In this document: piece after piece, positions 16,186 to 24,382 of the stretch | Numbering within the stretch: position 1 is the stretch's first letter | Layout: each line of letters opens with the position of its first letter | Origin: an uncultured Collinsella sp. | GTDB taxonomy: Bacteria > Actinomycetota > Coriobacteriia > Coriobacteriales > Coriobacteriaceae | Reading direction: 5' to 3' | Assembly (NCBI GenBank): GCA_902493915.1 | Contig: CABUQY010000008.1 | Coordinates: 1 to 34,035 of the forward strand | Length of the DNA stretch: 34,035 nt | Position numbers and translations under genes: made by a program | The notes under the pieces: generated by a model | Told to the model about the DNA's origin: nothing | The model's database searches: none | The model's input: only the letters and a program-made list of their open reading frames with translations

Positions 16186-16320
16186 ACCGTATCCTTAATC
16201 TCGCAGGCCGAGCACCGCAGGCGGGTGCGCGGCCAGTTTGCACAGCTACCTGCCTTGTACCCAGCGCGAACAAAACGGAACGCGGCGATGCGCTCACGAA
16301 ATGTGTTATCCTATAGCCCA

Positions 16321-16603
16321 ATGCGTTGACGGAGAGGGTTTTGCCCGCCGCGTCGCCGGCAAGAGAGGGAAGGTCATGGGCTGCAAGCCTTCCTCCGGTG
16401 GCAAGGGCCAAGCGTTCACTCCCGAGCAGCGACCTCAACGGGCACGCGGCCGGCGGCAGCGAGGCCCCAGTAGGGAAGCCGTGAGCCTCGCGATAAGGGG
16501 CGCAGAGTGGGCGCGGCGGGTCAGACATCCGCCGGGTCAAACAAGGTGGTACCGCGGAATTTAACCGTCCTTGGGCAATGCACATGCCCGAGGGCGGTTT
16601 TTT
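16321..16603 (+). ncRNA. T-box riboswitch, phenylalanine-specific
   Basis: Leader RNA that senses uncharged tRNA-Phe and prevents termination before pheS. The T-box bulge sequence AGGTGGTACCGCG is at 16544-16556; its TGG-T pairs with the tRNA ACCA end. Stem I base is recognisable (about 16323-16334 with 16419-16431), with the AGAGAGG / GGGCTGCAAG distal elements (about 16364-16388). The specifier is most likely TTC at 16415-16417, followed by A and the closing strand CTCCC. The terminator hairpin (16564-16597) shares its left side with the antiterminator. Specifier and gene agree on phenylalanine. Confidence 0.93.
16564..16603 (+). terminator. T-box regulated terminator before pheS
   Basis: A 13-14 bp stem, with G-U pairs, around ATGCACA, followed by six T. 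It is preceded immediately by the conserved T-box sequence, so it is the conditional terminator. Confidence 0.9.
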
Positions 16604-16688
16604 GTTACCGAACCGGGCCGCGTTTTCGCAGCGCCAAGCGGCATCGGTCGCCCCGGCAAGCGAATGCGCGAGAGACGAAAGGGAAGAC

Positions 16689-17765
16689 ATGAGTCTGATT
16701 GATGATCTGGTCAAACTCGAGGAAGAGGCCAAGGAGCTCGTCGCAGGCGCCGACGACGCCGCCAAGCTCGAGGCCGCGCGCGTTGAGCTGCTCGGCCGCA
16801 AGGGCCGCATCACCGGCCTGATGCGCATGATGGGCAAGCTCGCCCCCGAGGATCGTCCCGTGATGGGCAAGCGCGCCAACGAGATGCGCCAGCTGATCGA
16901 GGGCATGCTCGACGAGCGCACCACCGAGATGAAGGCCGCCGCCCTCAAACACGCACTCGAGCACGAGGCCGTCGACATCACGCTGCCGGGCATCCGTCCG
17001 CAGATCGGTCACCAGCACCTGATCAAGCAGATCATCGAGGAGGCCGAGGATATCTTCTGCGGTATCGGCTACACCGTCGAGTCCGGCCCCATGGTCGATA
17101 CCTCCTATTACAACTTCACCGCGCTCAACGCCCCCATGGATCACCCGAGCCGCTCGGCCCGCGATACCTTCTACGTGGTCGACAACAATCCCGGCAGCGT
17201 CGCGCACCCCGAGGCTCACGCCCATGGCGAGTCCGACGTACTGCTGCGTACCCAGACCTCGGGCGTGCAGATTCACACCATGGAGTCGCAGAAGCCGCCC
17301 ATCTACATGATCTGCCCGGGCACCGTCTACCGTCCCGACACGGCCGACGCCTGCCACCTGCCGCAGTTCAACCAGATCGAGGGCCTGGTCGTCGACGAGG
17401 GCATCACCTTTGGCGATCTTAAGGGCACGCTCGACTACTTTGTTAAGTGCATGTTTGGCGAGGACCGCAAGACGCGTTACCGCCCGCACTTCTTCCCCTT
17501 CACCGAGCCTTCCTGCGAGGTGGACGTGAGCTGCCACGTCTGCGGCGGCAAGGGCTGCAACTTCTGTAAGCACAGCGGCTGGATCGAGATCCTGGGCTGC
17601 GGCATGGTCGACCCCAACGTCCTGATTAACTGCGGTATTGACCCCGAGAAGTACACCGGCTTCGCCTTTGGTATTGGCGCCGAGCGCGTCGCGGCCCTGC
17701 GCTACGACCTGCCGGACCTGCGCACGTTGATGACTGGTGACATGAGGTTCTTGAACCAGTTCTAG
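16689..17765 (+). CDS. pheS: Phenylalanyl-tRNA synthetase alpha subunit (358 aa)
   Basis: Catalytic subunit of the (alpha-beta)2 class II synthetase charging tRNA-Phe. The N-terminal 85 residues form the tRNA-binding coiled coil. Class II motif 2 lies around RYRPHFFPFTEPSCEVDV, and motif 3 is GFAFGIGAERVAALRY near the C-terminus. Between them CHVC-GGKG-CNFC forms a four-Cys cluster common in this branch of PheS. The start ATG 16689 has AGGGAA about 5 nt upstream; the open frame from 16578 starts inside the T-box terminator and is excluded. About 350 residues is the usual length. It is followed 63 nt later by pheT, under the same T-box. Confidence 0.97.
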   Translation: MSLIDDLVKLEEEAKELVAGADDAAKLEAARVELLGRKGRITGLMRMMGKLAPEDRPVMGKRANEMRQLIEGMLDERTTEMKAAALKHALEHEAVDITLPGIRPQIGHQHLIKQIIEEAEDIFCGIGYTVESGPMVDTSYYNFTALNAPMDHPSRSARDTFYVVDNNPGSVAHPEAHAHGESDVLLRTQTSGVQIHTMESQKPPIYMICPGTVYRPDTADACHLPQFNQIEGLVVDEGITFGDLKGTLDYFVKCMFGEDRKTRYRPHFFPFTEPSCEVDVSCHVCGGKGCNFCKHSGWIEILGCGMVDPNVLINCGIDPEKYTGFAFGIGAERVAALRYDLPDLRTLMTGDMRFLNQF

Positions 17766-17828
17766 AACGCTTTCTTCTTAGTTGCAGTTTCCGGCTCAAA
17801 GCCGCATTTATGAAAGGAGACCAATTAT

Positions 17829-20282
17829 ATGCGCGTTTCTTACGACTGGCTCAAGACCATGATCGATATTCCGGAGGATCCCAAGACCCTTTCGGACGAA
17901 TATATCCGTACCGGCACCGAGGTTGAGGCGATCGACACCGTGGGCGAGTCCTTCGACCACGTGGTGACTGCCAAGGTGCTCACCAAGACCCCGCATCCCG
18001 ATAGCGACCACATGTATGTGTGCTCGGTCGACGTGGGCGACAAGAACCTCGACGCCGACGGCAACCCCGCTCCGCTGCAGATCGTCTGCGGCGCGCAGAA
18101 CTTCGAGGCCGGCGACCACATCGTCACGGCCATGATTGGCGCTGTCCTGCCCGGCGACGTCAAGATCAAGAAGAGCAAGCTTCGCGGCGTCGTGTCCATG
18201 GGCATGAACTGCTCCGCGCGCGAGCTCGGCCTGGGCGGCGACCACTCCGGCATCATGATCCTGCCCGAGGACACGCCCTGCGGCATGCCGTTTGCCGAGT
18301 ACGTGGGCTCGAGTGATACCGTGCTCGACTGTGAGATCACGCCCAACCGTCCCGACTGCCTGTCCATGATCGGCATGGCCCGCGAGACCGGCGCCATCTT
18401 CGACCGCGATTTCCACGTTGAGCTGCCCGCCATCAAGGCCGAGACCGGCCGCGCGACCGACGACGAGCTTTCGGTCGAGATCGCCGACGAGGGCCTGTGC
18501 GACCGCTATGTCGCCCGCATCGTGCGCAACGTGAAGGTCGGCCCCTCGCCCGACTGGATGGTCAAGCGCCTTAACGCCCTGGGTGTGCGCCCGCACAACA
18601 ACATCGTCGACATCACCAACTATGTGATGATGCTCACCGGTCAGCCGCTGCACGCCTTTGACCTGGACACCTTTGCCGAGCGCGATGGCCATCGCCGCGT
18701 GGTGGTTCGCGCCGCCCAACAGGACGAGAAGTTCACGACCCTCGACGGCGAGGAGCGCACGCTCGACGCCGGCATGGGCCTCATCACCGACGGCGAGCGC
18801 CCCGTGGCGCTGGCCGGCGTTATGGGCGGCATGGATTCCGAGATCGAGGACGACACCGTCGACGTGATGGTTGAGAGCGCCTGCTTCAACGCCGGTCGCA
18901 CCTCGCACACCAGCCGCGATCTGTCGCTGATCTCCGACGCCTCCATTCGCTTTGAGCGCCAGGTCGACGAGACCGGCTGCGTGGATGTCGCCAACGTTAC
19001 CTGCGCACTCATCGAGGAGATTGCCGGCGGCGAGGTCGCTCCCGGCTATGTCGACGTGTTCCCCGCGCCCAAGACCATCGACAGCATTAAGCTGCGCCTG
19101 GCCCGCGTGCATGCCATCTGCGGTGCCGACATCGAGCCCGACTTTATCGAGCGTTCGCTCACCCGTCTGGGCTGCACCGTCGAGCGCGACGGCGAGGACT
19201 TTATGGTCACGCCGCCGAGCTTCCGCCCCGACCTGCCGCGCGAGATTGACCTGATCGAGGAGGTCCTGCGCCTATGGGGCATGGGCCGCGTGACGGCGAC
19301 CATCCCGGCTGCCAAGAACCACATCGGCGGCCTGACCCGCGAGCAGAAGCTCACCCGTAAGGTCGGCGAGATCCTGCGCGCCTGCGGCCTCAACGAGACC
19401 ACGACCTTTGGCTTTGCCGCCCCGGGCGACCTGGAGAAGATCGGCATGTCCACCGAGGGCCGCGGCTGCCCCGTGGTGCTCATGAATCCGCTGGTAGCCG
19501 AGCAGACCGAGATGCGTCGTTCGCTGCTGCCGGGCCTGCTGCAGTCCGTTGCCTATAACGAGGCCCACGGCACGCCCAACGTGCACCTGTACGAGGTCGG
19601 CAGCCTGTTCCACGGTCGCGAGAACGCCAGTCTGCCCAAGGAGACCAAGTCCGTGGCGGGCGTGCTCTCGGGCCAGTGGAGCGAGCAGTCTTGGAACATG
19701 AAGTATCGCAAGCTGCGCTTCTTCTTTGGCAAGGGCATTGTCGAGGAGCTGCTCGCCCAGCTGCGCATCGAGAAGGTTCGCTTCCGTCCCGTCGAGGGCG
19801 AGGGCTACGCTTTCTTGCAGCCGGGTCGTGCGGCCGAGGTTCTGTCCGGCGGCACCGTGCTGGGCTGGGTCGGCGAGATTCACCCCGAGGCGCGCGAGGC
19901 GATGGGCATCGATGAGGTCGTCGTTGCCTTCGAGCTCGATCTGGACAAGCTGATCAAGGGCGCCCGCAATCAGGAGAACTACCGCGAGTTCTCGCAGTAT
20001 CCGGCTGTTGAGCACGACCTGGCTATCGTGGTCGATAACTCCGTGACCTGCGAGGACCTTGAGCGCCGCATTACCAGCGCCGGCGGCAAGCTGCTCGAGG
20101 GTGTGCGTCTGTTCGACGTCTACCGCGATCCGGTCCGCGTGGGCGTGGGCAAAAAGTCCATGGCCTTCGCGCTTACGTATCGCTCCGACGACCACACGCT
20201 CACCAGCGAAGAGGTCGAGAAGGCGCACCAGAAGATCGTCACCAAGGTGTGCAAGGGCGTAAACGGCGAGGTCCGCGGCTAG
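17829..20282 (+). CDS. pheT: Phenylalanyl-tRNA synthetase beta subunit (817 aa)
   Basis: Non-catalytic but essential subunit that binds tRNA-Phe and edits Tyr-tRNA-Phe. Domain order is canonical: N-terminal MRVSYDWLK, an EMAP/OB tRNA-binding domain (about 40-155, with the KSKLRGVVSMGMNCSARELGL stretch), B3/B4 editing domain (about 215-385), B5 DNA-binding-like domain (about 400-480), the inactive synthetase core, and a C-terminal FDX-ACB anticodon-binding domain (about 720-817, PAVEHDLAIVVD to LTSEEVEKAH). Full length. The start has GGAG 9 nt upstream. It is the second gene of the T-box-regulated operon and is followed by a terminator. Confidence 0.97.
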   Translation: MRVSYDWLKTMIDIPEDPKTLSDEYIRTGTEVEAIDTVGESFDHVVTAKVLTKTPHPDSDHMYVCSVDVGDKNLDADGNPAPLQIVCGAQNFEAGDHIVTAMIGAVLPGDVKIKKSKLRGVVSMGMNCSARELGLGGDHSGIMILPEDTPCGMPFAEYVGSSDTVLDCEITPNRPDCLSMIGMARETGAIFDRDFHVELPAIKAETGRATDDELSVEIADEGLCDRYVARIVRNVKVGPSPDWMVKRLNALGVRPHNNIVDITNYVMMLTGQPLHAFDLDTFAERDGHRRVVVRAAQQDEKFTTLDGEERTLDAGMGLITDGERPVALAGVMGGMDSEIEDDTVDVMVESACFNAGRTSHTSRDLSLISDASIRFERQVDETGCVDVANVTCALIEEIAGGEVAPGYVDVFPAPKTIDSIKLRLARVHAICGADIEPDFIERSLTRLGCTVERDGEDFMVTPPSFRPDLPREIDLIEEVLRLWGMGRVTATIPAAKNHIGGLTREQKLTRKVGEILRACGLNETTTFGFAAPGDLEKIGMSTEGRGCPVVLMNPLVAEQTEMRRSLLPGLLQSVAYNEAHGTPNVHLYEVGSLFHGRENASLPKETKSVAGVLSGQWSEQSWNMKYRKLRFFFGKGIVEELLAQLRIEKVRFRPVEGEGYAFLQPGRAAEVLSGGTVLGWVGEIHPEAREAMGIDEVVVAFELDLDKLIKGARNQENYREFSQYPAVEHDLAIVVDNSVTCEDLERRITSAGGKLLEGVRLFDVYRDPVRVGVGKKSMAFALTYRSDDHTLTSEEVEKAHQKIVTKVCKGVNGEVRG

Positions 20283-20389
20283 GATTTGCGCTGGGTATAG
20301 GTCAGCTGTGGCTGCTGCTGAGTCCTACGTGACCGCTATGCTCGGTATGAGACACCGCTGAGCCTGCATATATGACACGCGCATTACAT

Positions 20390-20424
20390 AACGGCGTGCT
20401 GCTTTGTCGGCAGTGCGCCGTTTT
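20390..20424 (+). terminator. Terminator of pheST
   Basis: A 13-bp stem including two G-U pairs (20390-20402 with 20410-20422), a 7-nt loop, ending in TTTT. It overlaps the -35 region of the following cbiM promoter. Confidence 0.75.
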
Positions 20425-20432
20425 GCTATGAT
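20404..20432 (+). promoter_or_regulatory. cbiMQO promoter
   Basis: TTGTCG (20404-20409) and TATGAT (20427-20432), 17 nt apart, giving a start near 20439. It is embedded in the pheST terminator and followed immediately by the NikR-type box. Confidence 0.65.
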
Positions 20433-20442
20433 AGCCCGCGGC

Positions 20443-20470
20443 GTGTTACGAATCTAACAATACGTAACAC
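20443..20470. promoter_or_regulatory. NikR-type operator upstream of cbiM
   Basis: GTGTTAC (20443-20449), 14-nt spacer, GTAACAC (20464-20470); the symmetry extends one base inward on each side. This is exactly the GTGTTAC-N13/14-GTAACAC form known for NikR in Geobacter-type bacteria. It lies a few nt past the predicted start point, where a bound repressor would block transcription. The NikR gene itself is not in this window. Confidence 0.7.
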
Positions 20471-20527
20471 TCTTAAGGTGATTTAAGCGGCGTTGCAATT
20501 CCGTGCGCCGATAACCGGGAGGCGTAC

Positions 20528-21586
20528 ATGCACATTCCAGATAATTATCTGTCTCCGCAGACCGATGCCGTCATGGCGGTGGCAATGGTGCCCGTTTGGG
20601 TCCATTGCATCAAAAAGGTGCGCGCTACGCTCGATCGCGAGCACATGGCGTTCTTGGGCATTTGCGCCGCGTTCTCCTTCTTGCTCATGATGTTCAACGT
20701 GCCGCTGCCCGGCGGTACCACTGGTCACGCCGTTGGTGGCGCGCTCATCGCACTGCTGCTGGGCCCCGAGGCCGCGGCTATCGCTGTCTCGGTTGCGCTG
20801 GCGCTGCAGGCGCTGCTGTTTGGCGACGGCGGCGTTCTGTCGTTTGGCGCCAACTGCTTTAACATGGCCTTTGTGCTGCCGTTTGTCGCTGCTATCGTGT
20901 TCCGTGCGCTCAACAGCCGTCTGCACGACAAGAGCTGGGGCACCTCGGTTTCGGCCATCGTAAGCGGCTGGGTCGGCCTGTGCCTGGCGGCCCTGTGCGC
21001 GGCGATTGAGTTTGGTATTCAGCCGATGCTCTTTACCAACGCTTCGGGCGCGCCGCTGTATTGCCCCTTCCCGTTGTCTGTGGCTATTCCGGCCATGTTG
21101 ATCCCGCATATGCTGGTTGCCGGCGTGGTCGAGGGCGTGGCGACGGCTGCGATCAACGGTTTCATTAAGAAGACGGCGCCGAGCATTATCGTCGGACCCG
21201 AGGCCGTCGATGGCCAGCTTGCTGCCGAGGGCGCTGCTGCCAAGAAGACCTCGCTGGTCCCCACGCTCATCCTGGTCGCCGTGCTTGTCGTGGCCACGCC
21301 GCTGGGCCTGCTGGCCACGGGTGACGCCTGGGGCGAGTGGGACGCCGAGGGCGCCGCGACCGCCGTTCAGGAGGCTGGTGACGACAGCCTGCAGGCTTCG
21401 GTCGGTCTCGATACCCCGACCTTTGCCGACGCACTGCCCACGGGCGATTATCTGCAGGCCTATTCCGAGGAGCAGGGTCTTGGCTTTGCCGGCCAGGCTG
21501 CCATGTATATCCTCTCGGGCGTAATTGGCGTGGCGGTGCTCACCATCGCATTCCGTCTGATCTCGCTGACGGTTAAGGAAAACTGA
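20528..21586 (+). CDS. cbiM: Nickel/cobalt ECF transporter S component CbiM/NikM with fused PDGLE-like domain (352 aa)
   Basis: Membrane substrate-binding component of an energy-coupling-factor Ni2+/Co2+ importer. The N-terminus is MHIPDNYLSP, in which Met1 amino group and His2 bind the metal in NikM structures, and H67 (GGTTGHAVGG) sits at exactly the position of the other known ligand. About seven helices cover residues 12-215. A C-terminal part (VLVVATPLGLLATGDAWGEW, then a final helix GQAAMYILSGVIGVAVLTIAFRLI) matches the PDGLE/CbiN-NikN-like unit, so the small N component is fused here, and no separate cbiN exists. GGGAGG lies 6 nt upstream of the start. The NikR-type box before it favours nickel as substrate (inference). 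Confidence 0.92.
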   Translation: MHIPDNYLSPQTDAVMAVAMVPVWVHCIKKVRATLDREHMAFLGICAAFSFLLMMFNVPLPGGTTGHAVGGALIALLLGPEAAAIAVSVALALQALLFGDGGVLSFGANCFNMAFVLPFVAAIVFRALNSRLHDKSWGTSVSAIVSGWVGLCLAALCAAIEFGIQPMLFTNASGAPLYCPFPLSVAIPAMLIPHMLVAGVVEGVATAAINGFIKKTAPSIIVGPEAVDGQLAAEGAAAKKTSLVPTLILVAVLVVATPLGLLATGDAWGEWDAEGAATAVQEAGDDSLQASVGLDTPTFADALPTGDYLQAYSEEQGLGFAGQAAMYILSGVIGVAVLTIAFRLISLTVKEN

Positions 21587-21590
21587 GCGC

Positions 21591-22427
21591 ATGCAGATGG
21601 TCGAGCTGCCTAGCTGGCTTGCGGTCGAGGAGCGATACGAGCCCGCGGGGGCTCGGCATCGTGTGATGCAAAAGAACGTCCTGCACCTGGCGAGCCTGCT
21701 TGAGCGGGTTCGCCTGGGTGGAGGCGCGCACGAGGGCGGGTCGATGGTCGACCGCGCCCTTTCTTGCGTTTCGGCTCCGGTGCGCCTGGTGGGGATGTTC
21801 GTCTGCGTCCTGTGCGTGTGTCTGACGCAGAACCCGCTGTACCTCATGTTGATGGCGGCTATCGCGTTGGTGCTGGTCGCGGTGCGCCCGGTGCGCGGGC
21901 TGCGGGCGACTTTTGTGCCGGCATTGGCTGCCGCGGGGTTTGCCGTGGTTCTGGCACTGCCTGCTCTGCTGCTGGGTGCTTCTGCCACGGGCGCCATGCT
22001 CAAGATCGCGCTCAAGACCTTCATTAATGTGTCACTGGTGCTGGGCGTTTCGTGGACCCTCACGTGGAGCCGCATGTCGGCTGCGCTCAAGATGCTGCAT
22101 CTACCCGACGAGGTTATCTTTACCTTTGATATGGCGCTCAAGCACGTTGAGGTGCTGGGCCGCACGGCGCACGATCTGTGCGAATCGGTCATGCTGCGCA
22201 GCGTCGGTCGCGCGCCTGAGGGATTTTCGCGTACCGATTCGATCGCGGGTATCATGGGCATGACGTTTATCAAGGCGATGGAATGCAGCCGCGCGATGGA
22301 CGAGGCTATGCTTTGCCGCGGCTTTGCCGGTGCGTATCCGGCGCCTGCACGGAGCGGCTTTGGCTGGCGCGATGCCGTTTACGCGGCCGTTGTGGCGTTG
22401 CTCGCCGTGTTGTGCGCGGTGCTGTAG
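21591..22427 (+). CDS. cbiQ: ECF transporter T component CbiQ (278 aa)
   Basis: Transmembrane coupling protein linking CbiM to the ATPase. Hydrophobic helices occupy about residues 64-105, 110-130 and 260-278. The cytoplasmic coupling region is recognisable: SWTLTWSRMSAALKMLHLPDEVIFTFDMALKHVEVL, followed by MLRSVGR and the C-terminal AMLCRGF, which resemble the two conserved Arg-containing coupling motifs of EcfT proteins. The start is 4 nt after the cbiM stop; AAGGA lies about 11 nt upstream, so ATG 21597 (M3) is an alternative. It is part of the cbiM-cbiQ-cbiO operon. The N-terminal 60 residues are soluble and somewhat longer than average. Confidence 0.9.
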   Translation: MQMVELPSWLAVEERYEPAGARHRVMQKNVLHLASLLERVRLGGGAHEGGSMVDRALSCVSAPVRLVGMFVCVLCVCLTQNPLYLMLMAAIALVLVAVRPVRGLRATFVPALAAAGFAVVLALPALLLGASATGAMLKIALKTFINVSLVLGVSWTLTWSRMSAALKMLHLPDEVIFTFDMALKHVEVLGRTAHDLCESVMLRSVGRAPEGFSRTDSIAGIMGMTFIKAMECSRAMDEAMLCRGFAGAYPAPARSGFGWRDAVYAAVVALLAVLCAVL

Positions 22428-22471
22428 CGCGGTCGGTCGAACCGTCGATGTGAGTAGGGAAGGGCGACGTT

Positions 22472-23242
22472 TTGGCAAACGATACGAATAACGCGATGGG
22501 TGCGAGCGGTGCTGCCGGCGCTGAGACCACGCCGCTCATCGAGTTTCGCGACGTGGTGTTTTCCTATGCGGGTCATACGGTGGTCGATGGCGTTTCATTG
22601 CAGGTGAACCGTGGAGAGCTCGTTGCTCTGCTCGGTCCCAACGGCTGCGGCAAGACGACGATTATGCGTCTTATCAACGGCCTTGAGCTTGCGGACACGG
22701 GTGCGTACCTGTTTGACGGGCGCGTGGTCGATGCGGCATATCTCAAGGATTCCGCGACGGCCCAGCGGTTCCATCAGCGCGTGGGCTTTGTGTTCCAAAA
22801 CGCCGATGCGCAGCTCTTTTGTGCCACGGTCGGCGAGGAAGTCGCGTTTGGCCCGGCTCAAATGGGGCTGCCGGCAGACGAGCTCGAGCGCCGCGTGCGC
22901 GATGCCATGGGGCTGTTCCAGGTTGCCGACCTTGCCGACGCCTCTCCCTATCAGCTCTCGGGCGGGCAAAAGAAGCGCGTTGCGCTGGCTGCGGTGGTGT
23001 CGATGAACCCGGATATCCTGGTGCTCGACGAGCCCACCAACGGACTTGACGAGGACTCGTGCGACATCGTGGTCAACTTTCTACTGGCCTATGTTGCTGC
23101 CGGCAAGACGGTCTTGATGAGCGCACATCATCAGGATTTGGTGCGGCGCCTGGGTGCCCGCGCCATCTATATCGATCGATATCACCATGTGGTCGAGGCG
23201 CCGGTGTCGTCGTATGGAACCGAGAGCGGCGCTGCGGAATAG
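22472..23242 (+). CDS. cbiO: ECF transporter ATPase CbiO (256 aa)
   Basis: ATP-hydrolysing component of the Ni/Co importer. ABC motifs are all intact: Walker A GPNGCGKTT (55-63), Q-loop VFQNADAQLF (107-116, the NxDxQ form typical of ECF ATPases), signature LSGGQKKR (162-169), Walker B ILVLDEP (182-188) and switch His in SAHH (219-220). The start is TTG 22472: AAGGG lies 7 nt upstream and no in-frame ATG or GTG is nearby, so this is a rare start codon that may lower expression. An extension of about 20 Ala/Gly/Thr-rich residues precedes the domain. It lies 44 nt after cbiQ, the last gene of the operon. A single ATPase probably works as a homodimer. Confidence 0.94.
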   Translation: MANDTNNAMGASGAAGAETTPLIEFRDVVFSYAGHTVVDGVSLQVNRGELVALLGPNGCGKTTIMRLINGLELADTGAYLFDGRVVDAAYLKDSATAQRFHQRVGFVFQNADAQLFCATVGEEVAFGPAQMGLPADELERRVRDAMGLFQVADLADASPYQLSGGQKKRVALAAVVSMNPDILVLDEPTNGLDEDSCDIVVNFLLAYVAAGKTVLMSAHHQDLVRRLGARAIYIDRYHHVVEAPVSSYGTESGAAE

Positions 23243-23262
23243 TTGCTGCGTAGAGCGTGCGT

Positions 23263-23280
23263 AGCCGCCCGCGCGGCTTT
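23263..23280 (+). terminator. Weak hairpin after cbiO
   Basis: AGCCGC, 4-nt loop, GCGGCT, then TT. Short stem and short T-run, so termination may be partial. Confidence 0.4.
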
Positions 23281-23321
23281 GCCGTGATGGTATAGTTATC
23301 CAGGTTTTTATGGGGGTGGCT

Positions 23322-24170
23322 ATGCCAAGCTGGAACATTCATATCGCTCAGACGGAGCGTTTGCTGGAGCGCAGCGGTGCGCTTGCCAATAGCGTGCGCG
23401 ACCGCAATGCCTTTTTGTTTGGCTGCGTGGTTCCGGATATCTTCGTGGGCTATATGGTCCCTGGCATCGCTGATCCCATTCCGTATCGCATTACGCACTT
23501 TGCAAAGCCCGAGCCTATCCCTAAGCCGCGCGAGCACGAGTTCTGGGATACCTATGTGGCGCCGCTGCTTAAAGGGGCGCCTGTTGGTACGCTGGCTGCC
23601 GCGACCTCGATTGTCGAGGAGCGTGAGCGACTCAATCGGGTGCATTATCCCCAACGTTACAAGGACGCCGAGCCGGTTGCCGGTCCCGGTGCTAGTGAGC
23701 TTTCGCTCGCGCCCGATGACGTGGCGCAGTCGCTGCTCGATCTGACGCTGGGCGTTTGGTCTCACCTTGTGGCCGATACTGTGTGGAATACCCGCGTGAA
23801 CCAATACCTAGAGGCGCACGGCGGCAAGCCGTGCGAGGAATTCCGCATTAAAAAGCAAGGCGACTTTGACTGGTTTGGCAAGACGCTCGGCATTGTTTCG
23901 ATTCCGCGCGCGACCGATCGCCTCTATACTGCGGCGACGCGTTTTGGTCAGTATCCCATCCATAAGGAGTATGTGCTCAAGACCATCGGCGTTATGCACG
24001 AGATTGTACGCGAAAACCCCGGCGAGCCCGATCATCCGCCGTATCGCTTGCTAACCGAGGAGTTTTTCGATGCAACGTTTACCGAGGTCGTCGAGCTAAC
24101 TGAGGAGGGATTTGCCGCCCGCGTCGAATCGCCCGATGTGCCCGCGCTGCCCCTGATCGCTAGCTGCTAG
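23322..24170 (+). CDS. Zinc-dependent phospholipase C-like protein (282 aa)
   Basis: Matches the Zn_dep_PLPC group of predicted metal-dependent hydrolases rather than secreted toxins: MPSWNIHIAQTERLLERS at the N-terminus, FLFGCVVPDIFVG with the family VPD motif (about residues 33-42), a central insertion with HFAKPEP and HEFWDTY, and LGVWSHLVADTVWNT (near 146-160), where the His and Asp are likely metal ligands. There is no signal peptide, so it is probably cytoplasmic. I prefer ATG 23322, since homologues start MP-W and GGGGGTGG lies just upstream; ATG 23310 is possible. A -10-like TATAGT (23291-23296) suggests a separate promoter. The actual substrate is unknown. Confidence 0.78.
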   Translation: MPSWNIHIAQTERLLERSGALANSVRDRNAFLFGCVVPDIFVGYMVPGIADPIPYRITHFAKPEPIPKPREHEFWDTYVAPLLKGAPVGTLAAATSIVEERERLNRVHYPQRYKDAEPVAGPGASELSLAPDDVAQSLLDLTLGVWSHLVADTVWNTRVNQYLEAHGGKPCEEFRIKKQGDFDWFGKTLGIVSIPRATDRLYTAATRFGQYPIHKEYVLKTIGVMHEIVRENPGEPDHPPYRLLTEEFFDATFTEVVELTEEGFAARVESPDVPALPLIASC

Positions 24171-24291
24171 CTGGTCGGCCCGGCAGTGAACAGCTCATCC
24201 CAATTGACCAACAGCTCCCGCCGCAGGGCGTAAACACGGCAAACGAGCTGCACATTTCATAGCATGCCATAAGCAGCTGGTTGCGTGTCAT
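24167..24291 (-). pseudogene. Possible decayed small coding fragment
   Basis: On the minus strand ATG 24291 begins MTRNQLLMACYEM; after a one-frame change, a second frame reads VQLVCRVYALRRELLVNWDE and ends at 24167 inside the stop of the convergent phospholipase-like gene. Each half looks protein-like while the single frames do not. No RBS is seen. Speculative. Confidence 0.25.
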
Positions 24292-24317
24292 GCCGTGCAG
24301 GAGGCATCGACGCACAG

Positions 24318-24354
24318 AAAAAGGACCCGGAAGGCAAAGCCTTCCGGGCCCTTT
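24318..24354 (-). terminator. Terminator of the pyruvate kinase gene
   Basis: A 16-bp stem with a single mismatch (24320-24335 with 24339-24354) around a 3-nt loop; on the minus strand it is followed by TTTTTCTG. It lies about 30 nt past the pyk stop. Confidence 0.9.
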
Positions 24355-24382
24355 GCAATGCAAGTGTGCTTGCAAGTGCGTT

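Noticed and set aside
20483..22273. 596-aa minus-strand frame across cbiM and cbiQ
   Set aside because: Antisense shadow; the plus strand has clear transporter genes.
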